Source: Micromonospora sp. HNM0581 (GTDB lineage Bacteria; Actinomycetota; Actinomycetes; Mycobacteriales; Micromonosporaceae). Taken from it: 64,000 nt of DNA. The stretch spans positions 186,001-250,000 of the forward strand of contig NZ_JAASAD010000001.1 in NCBI RefSeq assembly GCF_012726175.1. Direction: 5' to 3'. The notes under the pieces are model-generated. The model did no database searches and was not told where the DNA came from. It saw only the letters and a list, made by a program, of their open reading frames with translations. Every line of letters starts with the position of its first letter. The stretch's first letter is position 1. Positions 1 through 9,149 of this stretch are shown piece after piece. Position numbers and translations under genes: made by a program.

Positions 1-32
1 AAGGGGCCCGAACCGGTGCCTTTCCTCGCGCC

Positions 33-743
33 TCAGCTGGTTTCGCCGGCTACGGAGAAGGAGCGTAGGCGGTCGATGGAGAGAAGGGTGGTGGCGACGA
101 TGACGAGGGTGGTCATCGCCATGGCCACCGACACGGACACGGTGGTGCCGAGCAGGTTCGTCGGGGCGAGCCGGTCGGCCAGGGCGATCACGTAGTGCTG
201 GATCGACAGCACCCGGGTACCGCTTACCACGTTGCTGAGCAGACCTTCCCAGATCAGTACGTAGACCAGCCCGAGCAGCACCGGTCGACGGGTGAGCAGG
301 CTGGCTGCCACGAACAACGCCGTGTAGGCCAGCGCACCGATCGTTGCGGCGACGGCCAGCGCCACGCCGAGGCGTACCGAGTCGGCCAGCAGGCCCGCAG
401 CGAACAGGGGGACCGCGACGCTGACCGCGGTGACCCCGGCCGCGACGGCCAGCTTCGGAAGTACGATCTGCCAGCGGGGCAGCGGCGTGGTGAGCACGTG
501 CACCACCGTCCCGTCGTCGATCTCGGCTCCGAGCACACCGGTGCCGACGATCAGTGCGACGACCGGCAGCACCACGGCCAGCCCGAGGCCGACCAGTACC
601 GGCGGACCCCAGTCGGTGGGATCGACTCCGAGCCCCCGGGAGAGCACGGCCAGCCCCACGAGCAGTACCGGCAGCGGGAGCAGTAGCAGGAACCGGCGAC
701 GCCCGAACAGGCCACGCACGGTGATCCAGGAGACAGTGGACAT
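33..743 (-). CDS. ABC-2 type exporter permease
   Basis: Integral membrane subunit of an ABC exporter of about 236 aa. It shows about six hydrophobic segments: residues 18-37 (Leu/Pro-rich), 47-68, 93-117, 124-150, 152-170 and 200-220. No catalytic motif is expected. The start ATG (741-743) overlaps the stop of the upstream ATPase gene in an ATGA arrangement, so the two are translationally coupled and probably form one transporter. It is the last gene of a four-gene minus-strand operon (ATPase-permease-ATPase-permease). The substrate cannot be read from sequence; such pairs export drugs, antibiotics or lipids. Class assignment is good, function unknown. Confidence 0.85.
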   Translation of the reverse strand: MSTVSWITVRGLFGRRRFLLLLPLPVLLVGLAVLSRGLGVDPTDWGPPVLVGLGLAVVLPVVALIVGTGVLGAEIDDGTVVHVLTTPLPRWQIVLPKLAVAAGVTAVSVAVPLFAAGLLADSVRLGVALAVAATIGALAYTALFVAASLLTRRPVLLGLVYVLIWEGLLSNVVSGTRVLSIQHYVIALADRLAPTNLLGTTVSVSVAMAMTTLVIVATTLLSIDRLRSFSVAGETS

Positions 744-1693
744 CAGGCCTCCACCAGGTAGGAGAAGACACTTTCCAGGGATTCGTCCTCGGGCACCAGT
801 TGCTGGACCCGTACGCCGCGGGCCAGGGCGACCTTCGGCAGCATCCGGGTGAAGGCGCCGTAGTCGCCTGCGCGCACGGTCAGGCCGTCGCGTCCCAACT
901 CGACCCCGCTGACGGAGGTCTCGGCGATCAGCGCGACGGCCAACGCCCGGTCGTCGGTGGAGCGGATGGCGAACACGTGCGGCCGATTGGTCATCAGCCG
1001 CCGGATGGTTCGGAAGTCGCCGGAGGCGGCGAGCCGACCGGCGACCATCACCTGGACCGTGCCGGAGACCTGCTCGACTTCCTCCAGGATGTGCGAGCTG
1101 AACAGGATCGTGCGGCCCGCGTCGCCGAGGGAGTGCAGTAGCTCCATCATGTGCAGCCGCTGGCGCGGATCCATGCCGTTGAACGGCTCGTCCAGCAGCA
1201 GTACCTGCGGGTCGTGCACCAGCGCCGCCGCGACCCGGGTGCGCTGGCGCATGCCCTTGGAGTACGTGCCGATCTGGCGGTCCTGCGCGGCGGACAACTC
1301 GACCAGGTCGATCGCGCGGCGGGCCGCTGCCCTCGGGTCCGACAGCCGGTGCAGCTTCGCGGTGGCCAGCACGAACTCGTACGCGGTCAGGAAGCTGTGT
1401 ACCGCCTCCCGTTCGCTGACCAGACCGAGCCGGCGATAGACCGCCGGGTTACGCCAGGTGGGTTGACCGTCCAGGGTCACCTGCCCCTTAGACGGGGTGA
1501 GGAAGCCGGCCATCATGTGCAGCAGGGTGGTCTTACCCGCGCCGTTGGGGCCGAGCAGTCCGGTCACCCCTGGCCCTAGGTTCATGTTGACGTTGTTGAC
1601 CGCGACCACGTTTCCGTACCAGCGGGAGACCTCCGTGAGGTCGAGGGTGCTGGCGGCGGTGGCCGTCGGCTTGGTGGGAGTCGTCGTGGTCAT
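743..1693 (-). CDS. ABC exporter ATP-binding protein
   Basis: Cytoplasmic ATPase (316 aa) powering an ABC-2 exporter. Walker A GPNGAGKTT lies at residues 48-56, the signature YSKGMRQ at 144-150 and Walker B LLLDEP at 165-170, followed by an SSHILEEVE H-loop. The frame stays open 116 codons upstream, but that extension is Arg-rich and out of family. The ATG at 1693 overlaps the stop of the preceding permease (ATGA) and gives the usual length. The C-terminal 100 residues form the variable domain typical of CcmA/DrrA-like exporter ATPases. It is coupled to the permeases on both sides. Confidence 0.9.
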   Translation of the reverse strand: MTTTTPTKPTATAASTLDLTEVSRWYGNVVAVNNVNMNLGPGVTGLLGPNGAGKTTLLHMMAGFLTPSKGQVTLDGQPTWRNPAVYRRLGLVSEREAVHSFLTAYEFVLATAKLHRLSDPRAAARRAIDLVELSAAQDRQIGTYSKGMRQRTRVAAALVHDPQVLLLDEPFNGMDPRQRLHMMELLHSLGDAGRTILFSSHILEEVEQVSGTVQVMVAGRLAASGDFRTIRRLMTNRPHVFAIRSTDDRALAVALIAETSVSGVELGRDGLTVRAGDYGAFTRMLPKVALARGVRVQQLVPEDESLESVFSYLVEA

Positions 1694-2571
1694 CGTGCGG
1701 CCACCTTCTCGTAGCGGGCCAGCAGCAGGGCGACGCAGCCGGCGACGAGCGCGACGGCGGCGAGCGCGTACAACGGGCCGAAGGGGCCGAGGTCGACGCC
1801 GGGGCCGTCGGGGTCGGTGATGAGCAGGTCGTGCATCGTCCAGATTCCGACGCCCTGCACCAGCGTGGGTGGTGAGGCGATGCCGGACAGTTGGTTCGCC
1901 GTATGCGAGGGCAGCACCGACAGGATGCCGACGATCGGCGTGGTCATCAGGAACACGGCCACGATCCCGCCTGCGGCGAAGGCTCGTTTCCCGGTGAACG
2001 AGGCAATCAGCAGGCCGACCGAGGCGAACACCACCGCCCACAGCCCGGCGTAGAGCAGCCCGGGCAGCAGGTCGAGCAGTTCGTCCCAGACCGCGCCCAT
2101 GCCGGCGGCGCTGAACGCCGCACCGAGGAACATCAGCAGCTGCGGCGCGCCGAGCAGCAGGAAGAGCGCGGTGACCAGTGCGAGCAGTTTGGCCAGTGGA
2201 TAGTCGGCGTGGGGCAGGGGTCGGGAGAAGTACAGCGGCAGTACACCGCTGCGCAGGTCCCGGGAGACCAGCTCGGGTGCGGCCACCGCGACGAAGAAGA
2301 TGACCAGCCAGCTCATCGCGTCGGCGAACTGGGCGTACGTGATGATTTGCTCGCCGAGCTGGCTACTGATCGCGGTGACCGAGGCGGCCACCATCAGGAC
2401 GATGCCGACCACCAGCCAGGGGAAGATCTTCGCTTTGGCGCTGCGCCCCAGCCCGAAGGCGGTCCGCACGCCGTGCAGGTACAGCGCGCCGAAGACGTGC
2501 CCGCGGCCGAGCCGGGGGCCGGTGTAGCGCTGGTAGCCGATGTCGTGGATGACGCCGGTCGGCTCAGACAT
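1690..2571 (-). CDS. ABC-2 type exporter permease
   Basis: Membrane permease of 293 aa. A short soluble N-terminus (IHDIGYQRYTGPRLGR) is followed by about six transmembrane segments; this N-terminal pattern is common in actinobacterial ABC-2 permeases. The start is placed at ATG 2571, not at the upstream in-frame ATG, because the extra 30 residues lie wholly within the preceding ATPase gene and look non-native. The gene overlaps the end of the ATPase at 2564-3478 by 8 bp and its own stop overlaps the next start. Probably pairs with the ATPase upstream. Substrate unknown. Confidence 0.88.
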   Translation of the reverse strand: MSEPTGVIHDIGYQRYTGPRLGRGHVFGALYLHGVRTAFGLGRSAKAKIFPWLVVGIVLMVAASVTAISSQLGEQIITYAQFADAMSWLVIFFVAVAAPELVSRDLRSGVLPLYFSRPLPHADYPLAKLLALVTALFLLLGAPQLLMFLGAAFSAAGMGAVWDELLDLLPGLLYAGLWAVVFASVGLLIASFTGKRAFAAGGIVAVFLMTTPIVGILSVLPSHTANQLSGIASPPTLVQGVGIWTMHDLLITDPDGPGVDLGPFGPLYALAAVALVAGCVALLLARYEKVAAR

Positions 2572-3478
2572 GGCTGTTCTCCCTCCGGGCGAAGAGCTCG
2601 GCCACCCGGTGTCGGCGCTGGTCCAGCCGATGCAGGGGCAGGTCCAGCTCGGCCACCGCACCGAGGATCAGGTCGTAGGTGCCCTGGTCGGCCAGCGGCA
2701 CCAGCAGCAGCCGGCCCTCCCGGCTGACCGGCAGGTCGAGCGCGGCCAGTCGGATGGCCAACGCCTCGGTGCCCTCGCTGACCTCGACCGCGAGCATGTC
2801 GGTTGCCGAGGTCATGGCGGCGATGTGGTCGGCCCGCAGCAGCCGCCCACCCTCGATGGCGACCAGGGTGTCGCAGATCCGCTCGACCTCGCCGAGCAGG
2901 TGCGAGCAGACAAGTACGGAGATGCCGAACTCGGTGCCGATCCGTTGCACCAGGGCGAGCATCGCGTCCCGGCCCGCCGGGTCGAGACCGTTGGTGGGCT
3001 CGTCGAGCAGCAACAGGTCGGGATCGTGCACCAGCGCCTGGGCGAGCTTCACCCGCTGCTTCATGCCGGTGGAGTAGCCGCCCACCGGTCGGTGGCGTTC
3101 CTCGTGCAGACCGACGTGGCGCAGCGCCTCGGAGGCCCGTTCCCGGGCGACCGTGCGCGGTAGGCCGCTGATCCGTCCCAGATGGGTGACCAGTTCGGCG
3201 GCGGAAAGGTCGGGCGGTAGGCAGTCGTGCTCGGGCATGTAACCGACCCGGGCCCGTACCGCCGCCGTGTCGGTGGTCGGATCCAGGCCCAGCACCCGTA
3301 TCCGGCCGTGGGTGGGGGTGAGCAGGCCGAGCAGCAGCTTGATCAGGGTCGACTTGCCGGCACCGTTGGCGCCGACCAGACCGACGATCCCTGGTTCCAC
3401 CGCGACCGTGAGATCGGCCAGTGCGGTGACCTCGCCGCCGTAGACCTTCGTCAACGACTCGGTTGCGATCAGTGTCAC
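2564..3478 (-). CDS. ABC exporter ATP-binding protein
   Basis: ATPase of 304 aa and first gene of the four-gene exporter operon. Walker A GANGAGKST is at residues 36-44, signature YSTGMKQ at 135-141, Walker B LLLLDE at 155-160, then the D-loop (PTNGLDP) and a CSHLLGEVE switch region. The C-terminal 80 residues are variable. The upstream 220 bp to the divergent DM13 gene should contain the operon promoter. The two ATPases of the operon are clearly different in sequence, so the cluster probably encodes two exporters or a heteromeric one. Specificity cannot be stated. Confidence 0.9.
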   Translation of the reverse strand: MTLIATESLTKVYGGEVTALADLTVAVEPGIVGLVGANGAGKSTLIKLLLGLLTPTHGRIRVLGLDPTTDTAAVRARVGYMPEHDCLPPDLSAAELVTHLGRISGLPRTVARERASEALRHVGLHEERHRPVGGYSTGMKQRVKLAQALVHDPDLLLLDEPTNGLDPAGRDAMLALVQRIGTEFGISVLVCSHLLGEVERICDTLVAIEGGRLLRADHIAAMTSATDMLAVEVSEGTEALAIRLAALDLPVSREGRLLLVPLADQGTYDLILGAVAELDLPLHRLDQRRHRVAELFARRENSHV

Positions 3479-3655
3479 GTCGTCAGCCTAGGGCCGCCGG
3501 ACAATGCTCCGCGCTCCGGAACGGCCCCCGTTTCCCCTGATACCGGTTCGCCTCTTCCCCTAGGGAGGACCGGTCACGTGCCGGGCGACCGCCGCCGGGC
3601 GCACCGGGGCGGACGGCTCGGCCGTGGCACCGGTGATCGGTTCGTCTTTCGTAAG

Positions 3656-3693
3656 GTCTTTCTGGCTGACATGGCACGTCAGCCAGGAAAGAC
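3656..3693 (+). promoter_or_regulatory. 5'-UTR hairpin burying the ribosome binding site of the DM13 gene
   Basis: GTCTTTCTGGCTGAC (3656-3670) pairs with GTCAGCCAGGAAAGAC (3678-3693) apart from one bulged base, leaving a 7-nt loop ATGGCAC. The right arm contains the only good Shine-Dalgarno (AGGAAAG, 3685-3691) for the ATG at 3701, so folding would hide it. Seen directly: the complementarity. Inferred: translational control, for example thermal or protein-dependent. A DNA operator palindrome is the alternative. Confidence 0.55.
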
Positions 3694-3700
3694 TGGTCGC

Positions 3701-4303
3701 ATGCTCAGTCGCCGCCTGTTTCGTACCCCGCTGACGTGGATCGCGGTAACCGTTCTGGCCGCCGGCTCGGCCTTCGGTCTGTACTGGTTTCAACCGTGGA
3801 AGCTGCTGAGCGACGCCGAGGTGGCCGAGCGTCTGACGACTGTCGCGACCCCGGCCGGTTCCGGCGCACCGGCCGACTCGGGCGCACCGCCCAGCTCGGC
3901 GGCGCCGGCCGGTTCCGGCACGCCGGCGTCCCCGGCGGCCACCGAGCCTGCCACGGCGGCCCTGGTCGGTTCCGGTGAGTTCGTCAGTCACGAACACGAC
4001 ACCTCGGGTAGTGCGCGGATCGTGCGCACCGCCGACGGTCAGCACCGGCTGGAACTGATCGGGCTGGACACCTCCAACGGCCCTGACCTGCGGGTTTGGC
4101 TGACCGACCAGCCGGTGATCGAGGGCCGGGAGGGGTGGCACGTGTTCGACGACGGCCGTTGGGTCGAGTTGGGTCGGCTCAAGGGTAATCGCGGCGACCA
4201 GGGCTACTCGATCCCGAACGATGTCGAGCTCGCCGACCTGACCAGCGTCTCCATCTGGTGCAAACGCTTCGCGGTCTCGTTCGGTGCGGCCGAGCTGGGC
4301 TGA
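3701..4303 (+). CDS. Membrane-anchored DM13-domain protein
   Basis: Predicted 200-aa envelope protein. An N-terminal signal anchor (about residues 12-30) is followed by a low-complexity Ala/Pro/Ser/Gly linker (46-88) made of imperfect repeats, then a DM13 domain (about 90-199) with the conserved SVSIWCKRF block and single Cys187. DM13 domains are proposed to act in redox or electron transfer; that role is inferred from the family. The start at 3701 is chosen because AGGAAAG lies 9 nt upstream. An ATG at 3671 is in frame but sits in the loop of the hairpin and lacks a ribosome site. It is divergent from the ABC exporter operon. Confidence 0.8.
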   Translation: MLSRRLFRTPLTWIAVTVLAAGSAFGLYWFQPWKLLSDAEVAERLTTVATPAGSGAPADSGAPPSSAAPAGSGTPASPAATEPATAALVGSGEFVSHEHDTSGSARIVRTADGQHRLELIGLDTSNGPDLRVWLTDQPVIEGREGWHVFDDGRWVELGRLKGNRGDQGYSIPNDVELADLTSVSIWCKRFAVSFGAAELG

Positions 4304-4442
4304 GGTCGGGCGGGTACGACCCCGTGGGGCGGGTCGGCGGGCCGTACCGTCGGCATCAGTGACCTGACGGGCATGGTGGTGCTCTCGACCGAACGGCGAC
4401 CGGCTGCGAAACTGTGTGCCGGTCGCCGGAGTTGGGGGTCTG

Positions 4443-5972
4443 ATGAGCAACGGGTGGGTGCTGCCCGACGAGGTGCTGCGTGAGGCACCGACGTATACAC
4501 CGCGTCCCGGTGAGCTCGCGGATCTTGAGCTACTGCTGATCGGGGCGTACGCGCCGCTGACGGGGTTCATGACGCGGGCCGACCTGGTGTCGGTCAGCCG
4601 TCGGGGCCAGTTGGTCGACGGCACCCCGTGGCCTGTCGCCGTCACCCTTCAGGTGCCCGCGATGACTGCGAAGCTGCTCGACGTCACCGATCCGGGCCGC
4701 CGGACGCTGGTACTGACCGACAGCGAGGGCGCGCCGATGGCGGCGTTGGAGGTGGCTGACGTCTGGACGATCCGCGACCAGGTGTCCGGGGTGGGCGGCA
4801 CCGTGCACCGGCTGGGCGACGGCGGTCATGGTCCGTTCCAGCGGTTGCGGCGTACCCCCGAGGAGGTGCGTGCGTTGCTGCCACCGGGTCGGGTGCTCGG
4901 GGTGGTCGCCGACCGCCCGCTGCACCGGCCGCAGTTGGCGCAGATCGCGCACGCCGTCCGTACCCTGAGCGCCCACCTGTTGATCATGGTTCCAGTGGGC
5001 GAGGACGGCCGCGCCGAATTACCACCGGAAGCGCTTGTTCGCAGCGTTTTCGCAGCTCGGGACCGAATGCCACCGGCAACCCTGGTCGCCGTGCCGTTCT
5101 CCCGGCGACGCGACGAGATAAGTGACGCGCTGCTGCTGGCCCGGGTCTCCGCCGCGTACGGCGTCACCCACCTGCTCTCCACCGGCGAGATGCTCTCCGG
5201 GGCCGGGCTACGGGTCCTGGTGCCCCGTGAGCTGGCCTACGACAACCGGGACGGCCAGTGGCGCTGGCGAGACGACATTCCACCCCGGAACCGGCGGCTG
5301 GCGCTGAGCCAGGCCGAGATCGAGGACCTGCTGGACCGCGGTTTCCCGCTGCCCGAGTGGCACACCCCGCCGGCAGTGGCGAAAGAGTTGAGCCGGGCCC
5401 GGCCCCCTCGGCGGCATCGCGGCCTGGTCGTCTTCCTCACCGGGCTCTCCGGTTCCGGCAAGTCGACGGTCGCCCGAGGGCTCGCCGACGCGCTGCGCGA
5501 GGAGGGCGAACGCACCGTCACGTTGCTCGACGGCGACGTGGTGCGCCGCGAGTTGACCGCCGGGCTGGGCTTCAGCAAGGCCGATCGGGACACCAACGTG
5601 CGGCGGATCGGGTGGGTCGCCGCCGAGATCGCCCGGCACCACGGGATCGGCATCTGCTGCCCGATCGCCCCGTACGCCCAGGCCCGGGGGGCGGCCCGGG
5701 AGATGGCGGTGGCGGCGGGCGCCGGATTCGTGCTGGTGCACGTCGCCACTCCGCTGGAGGTCTGCGAGCGACGCGACCGCAAGGGCCTGTACGCGCGGGC
5801 CCGGGCGGGGCTGCTCACCGGGATGACCGGCGTCGACGACCCGTACGAGGAACCGACCGACGCGGAGCTGGTGCTGGACACCACGGACCTCACTGTCGAC
5901 GAGGCGGTGCAGCGGATCATCCACCATCTGACCGAGACCGGTTGGGTGGAACCCCGTCTGCCGGCGCTCTGA
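4443..5972 (+). CDS. cysC: ATP-sulfurylase-like / APS kinase fusion
   Basis: Cytoplasmic 509-aa protein with two domains. Residues 1-315 resemble ATP sulfurylase (PUA-like N-terminus, then a nucleotidyltransferase fold). Residues 325-509 are APS kinase, phosphorylating adenosine 5'-phosphosulfate to PAPS: P-loop GLSGSGKST 334-342, DGD 363-365, RRIGWVAAEIARHH and the lid TGVDDPYEEP. The sulfurylase nucleotide motif (QxRNPxHxxH in active enzymes) reads VADRPLHRPQ near residues 155-164, and the GRDHAG loop is absent, so the N-domain is probably inactive or altered. The kinase half looks complete. Start at ATG 4443 follows a GGGGG-rich site; the upstream GTG (4416) is less likely. No cysD, cysN or cysH nearby. 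Confidence 0.85.
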   Translation: MSNGWVLPDEVLREAPTYTPRPGELADLELLLIGAYAPLTGFMTRADLVSVSRRGQLVDGTPWPVAVTLQVPAMTAKLLDVTDPGRRTLVLTDSEGAPMAALEVADVWTIRDQVSGVGGTVHRLGDGGHGPFQRLRRTPEEVRALLPPGRVLGVVADRPLHRPQLAQIAHAVRTLSAHLLIMVPVGEDGRAELPPEALVRSVFAARDRMPPATLVAVPFSRRRDEISDALLLARVSAAYGVTHLLSTGEMLSGAGLRVLVPRELAYDNRDGQWRWRDDIPPRNRRLALSQAEIEDLLDRGFPLPEWHTPPAVAKELSRARPPRRHRGLVVFLTGLSGSGKSTVARGLADALREEGERTVTLLDGDVVRRELTAGLGFSKADRDTNVRRIGWVAAEIARHHGIGICCPIAPYAQARGAAREMAVAAGAGFVLVHVATPLEVCERRDRKGLYARARAGLLTGMTGVDDPYEEPTDAELVLDTTDLTVDEAVQRIIHHLTETGWVEPRLPAL

Positions 5973-6063
5973 TCCCGGGCCAGGGTGCCGGGGGCTCGAC
6001 GACTACTCACCGACCGGTTGGCAAACTGATCGTCGTCCCGGTCGCCACAGGCGGGACACCACG

Positions 6064-7140
6064 ATGAAACGTACGTCGATCAGTTTGGCCGACGGCCGCG
6101 AGCTGATCTACTTCGACGAGTGCGACGACGCCGTCCGGGACCAGCCGGATCGCCGTCCGTTGCCGCCTCCCCCACCCGCCTCCCAGCTGCGCTACGACCC
6201 ACTCACCGACGAGTGGGTGGCGCTGGCGGTGCACCGACAGACCCGCACTTTTCTCCCTCCGGCCGAGCAGTGTCCGCTCTGCCCCTCGACACCGCAGCGG
6301 CTCAGCGAGATTCCGGCCCCGGAGTACGCTGTCGCGGTCTTCGAGAACCGCTTCCCGGCGCTCAGTGAGCGGGTGGTAGCGGAACCGGCCGCCATCACCC
6401 CGTTCACCGCCGCCCGACCGGGACAGGGGCGCTGTGAGGTCGTCTGCTTCACCGACGACCACGACGCCTGCTTCGCCGCGTTGCCGCCGCGCCGGGTGCG
6501 TACCGTGTTGGACGCGCTTGCCGACCGGACGGCTGTGCTCGGCGGGCTGCCCGGTGTCGAGCAGGTGTTCTGTTTCGAGAACCGGGGTGTGGAGATCGGG
6601 GTGACTCTGCACCATCCGCACGGACAGATCTACGCGTACCCGTTCGTCACTCCTCGGACCCGGTCGCTGCTGGGTGCGGCCCGCCGGCATGCCGAGCGCA
6701 CCGGTGGTGGCAATCTCTACGCCGACGTCCTGGCCGCTGAACGCGCCTCCGGCGAGCGGGTGGTGACGACGAACCGGCACTGGACGGCGTACGTCCCGGC
6801 AGCTGCCCGCTGGCCGTTCGAGGTGCACGTCGCACCGCACCGGGCGGTGCCCGATCTTCCGGCGCTCACCGACGCGGAACGCGACGCGTTCGGGCCGCTC
6901 TACCTGGACCTGCTACGCCGCTTCGACGGGTTGTTCGACACGCCCATGCCCTACGTTGCTGCCTGGCACCAGGTACCGGTCCATGTCGAACGTGGACTGG
7001 GGCACCTGCACCTGCAGTTGTTCAGCATCCGGCGGGCGGAGGACAAGCTGAAGTACCTGGCCGGCTCGGAGTCGGCGATGGGCGTTTTCATCAACGACAT
7101 CGCCCCGGAACGGGCCGCCGATCTGTTGCGCGCGGTGTGA
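6064..7140 (+). CDS. galT: Galactose-1-phosphate uridylyltransferase
   Basis: Transfers UMP between UDP-glucose and galactose-1-phosphate (Leloir pathway). The 358-aa protein has the zinc-site CPLC (Cys70, Cys73), FENRFPAL, and the nucleophilic HPHGQI motif with His186. The second half carries WPFEVHVAPHR and a HLHLQ segment, as in GalT. Length is normal. No galK or galE is adjacent, and the gene follows cysC after about 90 bp in the same direction. An alternative nucleotidyltransferase of the GalT/HIT superfamily cannot be fully excluded, but the HPHGQI motif favours GalT. Confidence 0.9.
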   Translation: MKRTSISLADGRELIYFDECDDAVRDQPDRRPLPPPPPASQLRYDPLTDEWVALAVHRQTRTFLPPAEQCPLCPSTPQRLSEIPAPEYAVAVFENRFPALSERVVAEPAAITPFTAARPGQGRCEVVCFTDDHDACFAALPPRRVRTVLDALADRTAVLGGLPGVEQVFCFENRGVEIGVTLHHPHGQIYAYPFVTPRTRSLLGAARRHAERTGGGNLYADVLAAERASGERVVTTNRHWTAYVPAAARWPFEVHVAPHRAVPDLPALTDAERDAFGPLYLDLLRRFDGLFDTPMPYVAAWHQVPVHVERGLGHLHLQLFSIRRAEDKLKYLAGSESAMGVFINDIAPERAADLLRAV

Positions 7141-7175
7141 CCGCGGTCCCCTGTTCTACGCGCTGGACAGCAGGG

Positions 7176-7205
7176 CGCGGGGGGCCCGGGACAGGGCCCC
7201 CCGCG
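7176..7205 (+). terminator. Terminator hairpin after galT
   Basis: Perfect 12-bp stem CGCGGGGGGCCC (7176-7187) / GGGCCCCCCGCG (7194-7205) with a 6-nt loop, 36 bp past the galT stop. There is no U-tract, as is common in high-GC actinomycetes. Confidence 0.7.
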
Positions 7206-7397
7206 GGGAAGGGACGGCTGGCTGTACTCGACAGCCGGGAAGGCTGGCTGCTGGGCACGCGCACCGCGCGGCGGCGACGGTCAACCTTCCGGGACGGGAC
7301 TGGCATCTCGTCCACCCAGGTCAACGAGGCGCGCCGGACGAGGTGACGCTGGTCGGCGCGTCCTGTCGCGACATGCCGCGTTGCGGTCGTCGGAAAC

Positions 7398-7433
7398 ACC
7401 GAGCCCGCCGACGCTCGGTTCGGCGGGCTCGGT
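7398..7433 (-). terminator. Terminator hairpin after icd
   Basis: Perfect 13-bp stem ACCGAGCCCGCCG (7398-7410) / CGGCGGGCTCGGT (7421-7433) with a 10-nt loop, lying 16 bp beyond the icd stop on the minus strand. Confidence 0.75.
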
Positions 7434-7448
7434 CAATCACGGTGGGGC

Positions 7449-8666
7449 TCAGGCGGCGAGGCGACGTGCCAGGTTCTCGTCGAGCGTGTTCATGAACTCG
7501 TCGGTGGTCTGCCACGGCGCGTCGCGTGAGATCAGCAGCGCAAGGTCCTTGGTCATCTGGCCGCTCTCGACGGTGTCGACGATGACCTGTTCCAGGGTGT
7601 CGGCGAACTCGGTGACCGCCGGGGTGCCGTCCAGCTTGCCCCGGTGAGCGAGTCCACGGGTCCAGGCATAGATCGAGGCAATCGGGTTGGTGGAGGTCTT
7701 CTCGCCCTTCTGCCACTGCCGGTAGTGCCTGGTGACGGTGCCGTGGGCGGCTTCCGCCTCGACGGTGCGTCCGTCGGGGGACAGCAGGACCGAGGTCATC
7801 AGACCGAGCGAGCCGAAGCCCTGCGCGACGGTGTCGGACTGCACGTCACCGTCGTAGTTCTTGCAGGCCCAGACGTATCCTCCCTCCCACTTGAGCGCGG
7901 CGGCGACCATGTCGTCGATGAGCCGGTGCTCGTAGGTGAGTCCGGCGGCGTCGAACTCGGCCTTGAACTCGTTGTCGAAGACCTCGGCGAAGATGTCCTT
8001 GAACCGGCCGTCGTACGCCTTGAGGATGGTGTTCTTGGTGGACATGTAGACCGGGTAGTTGCGGTCCAGGCCGTAGCGGAACGAGGCTCGGGCGAAGTCC
8101 CGGATCGACTCGTCGTAGTTGTACATGCCCATGGCGATGCCGCCGCCGGGGAAGTTGGCTACCTCCATCTCGACCGGTGCCGAACCGTCGGCGGGCGTGT
8201 AGGTGATGGTCACCGTGCCCGGGCCGGGGACCACGAAGTCGGTGGCCTTGTACTGGTCGCCGTGGGCGTGCCGGCCGATGATGATCGGCTTGGTCCAGCC
8301 GGGTACCAGCCGGGGCACGTTGGACATGATGATCGGCTCGCGGAAGACGACGCCGCCGAGGATGTTCCGGATGGTGCCGTTGGGCGAGCGCCACATCTTC
8401 TTCAGGCCGAACTCCTCGACCCGGGCCTCGTCCGGGGTGATGGTGGCGCACTTGACGCCGACGCCGTGCTGCTTGATGGCGTTGGCGGCGTCGACGGTCA
8501 CCTGGTCGTCGGTGGCGTCGCGGTGCTGGATCGAGAGGTCGTAGTAGTGCAGGTCGACGTCGAGGTAGGGCAGGATCAGCTGCTCCCGGATCTGCTTCCA
8601 GATGATCCGGGTCATCTCGTCGCCGTCGAGCTCCACGACCGGGTTGTTTACCTTGATCTTCGCCAT
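7449..8666 (-). CDS. icd: NADP-dependent isocitrate dehydrogenase
   Basis: Oxidative decarboxylation of isocitrate to 2-oxoglutarate in the TCA cycle, cytoplasmic. The 405-aa protein matches the homodimeric eukaryote-like class (start [20 protein letters not shown], then [12 protein letters not shown] substrate loop, [28 protein letters not shown]). The length is normal for this class and not the 740-aa monomeric form. The start is set at ATG 8666, preceded by GAGGAGC; the open frame extends 29 codons further without family support. A hairpin terminator follows. Other TCA genes (mdh, sucCD) are in the same window but not co-transcribed. Confidence 0.95.
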   Translation of the reverse strand: MAKIKVNNPVVELDGDEMTRIIWKQIREQLILPYLDVDLHYYDLSIQHRDATDDQVTVDAANAIKQHGVGVKCATITPDEARVEEFGLKKMWRSPNGTIRNILGGVVFREPIIMSNVPRLVPGWTKPIIIGRHAHGDQYKATDFVVPGPGTVTITYTPADGSAPVEMEVANFPGGGIAMGMYNYDESIRDFARASFRYGLDRNYPVYMSTKNTILKAYDGRFKDIFAEVFDNEFKAEFDAAGLTYEHRLIDDMVAAALKWEGGYVWACKNYDGDVQSDTVAQGFGSLGLMTSVLLSPDGRTVEAEAAHGTVTRHYRQWQKGEKTSTNPIASIYAWTRGLAHRGKLDGTPAVTEFADTLEQVIVDTVESGQMTKDLALLISRDAPWQTTDEFMNTLDENLARRLAA

Positions 8667-8722
8667 CGGCCGGCGCTCCTCTCGGGTGACATGCTCAAGC
8701 AGTACGAGCGTACTGGATCGGT

Positions 8723-9121
8723 TCAGCTGACCTCTCCTGGCCCGTGTACCCACTGCACCACCTGAAGGATCACTCCGTTGGGGTCGGCGACCTGGAAGAA
8801 CCGCTCACCCCACGGCTCGGTCTGGATCGGAGTGGCGATCGGCAACCCGGCGGCGACGAGCCGGGCGTACTCGGCGTCGATGTCGTCCACCTCGAAGGCG
8901 ACGATCAGGCCCTGCGCCCGCTGCGTGCGCAGGCTCTCCGGCTGGAGACTAGCCAACCCGGTACGCAGGAAGATCAGGTTAAATCCGACGCCGTCCCGGG
9001 CGAGCGAGACGAAGCCGTCGGCGGACATCTCCTCATGGAAGTCGAAGTGCTGCGTGACGAAGGCCGCCGAGGCCGACACGTCCTCGACGTTCAGCGAGAT
9101 CGCGGATTTGGTGATGTGCAC
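8723..9121 (-). CDS. VOC (glyoxalase/bleomycin-resistance) family protein
   Basis: Small cytoplasmic protein of about 132 aa with one vicinal-oxygen-chelate domain. It has the beta-alpha-beta-beta-beta pattern ([21 protein letters not shown]), a [13 protein letters not shown] segment and the C-terminal [21 protein letters not shown]. Start chosen at GTG 9121 (GGGGG 5-7 nt upstream), which begins just before the first strand; an ATG at 9157 adds 12 residues. Substrate unknown; relatives include glyoxalases, dioxygenases and antibiotic-binding proteins. It is divergent from a TetR regulator that very likely controls it. Confidence 0.8.
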   Translation of the reverse strand: MHITKSAISLNVEDVSASAAFVTQHFDFHEEMSADGFVSLARDGVGFNLIFLRTGLASLQPESLRTQRAQGLIVAFEVDDIDAEYARLVAAGLPIATPIQTEPWGERFFQVADPNGVILQVVQWVHGPGEVS

Positions 9122-9149
9122 TTTTACCCCCTGCACGGAGACGATAACT

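Larger units (their letters stand above)
7141..7448. other. Intergenic region between galT and icd
   Basis: This 308-bp convergent gap has no credible gene. It holds two terminator hairpins (7176-7205 and 7398-7433) and a small stem GGCTGT/ACAGCC near 7220-7247. The remaining 190 bp show nothing I recognise. Confidence 0.6.
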
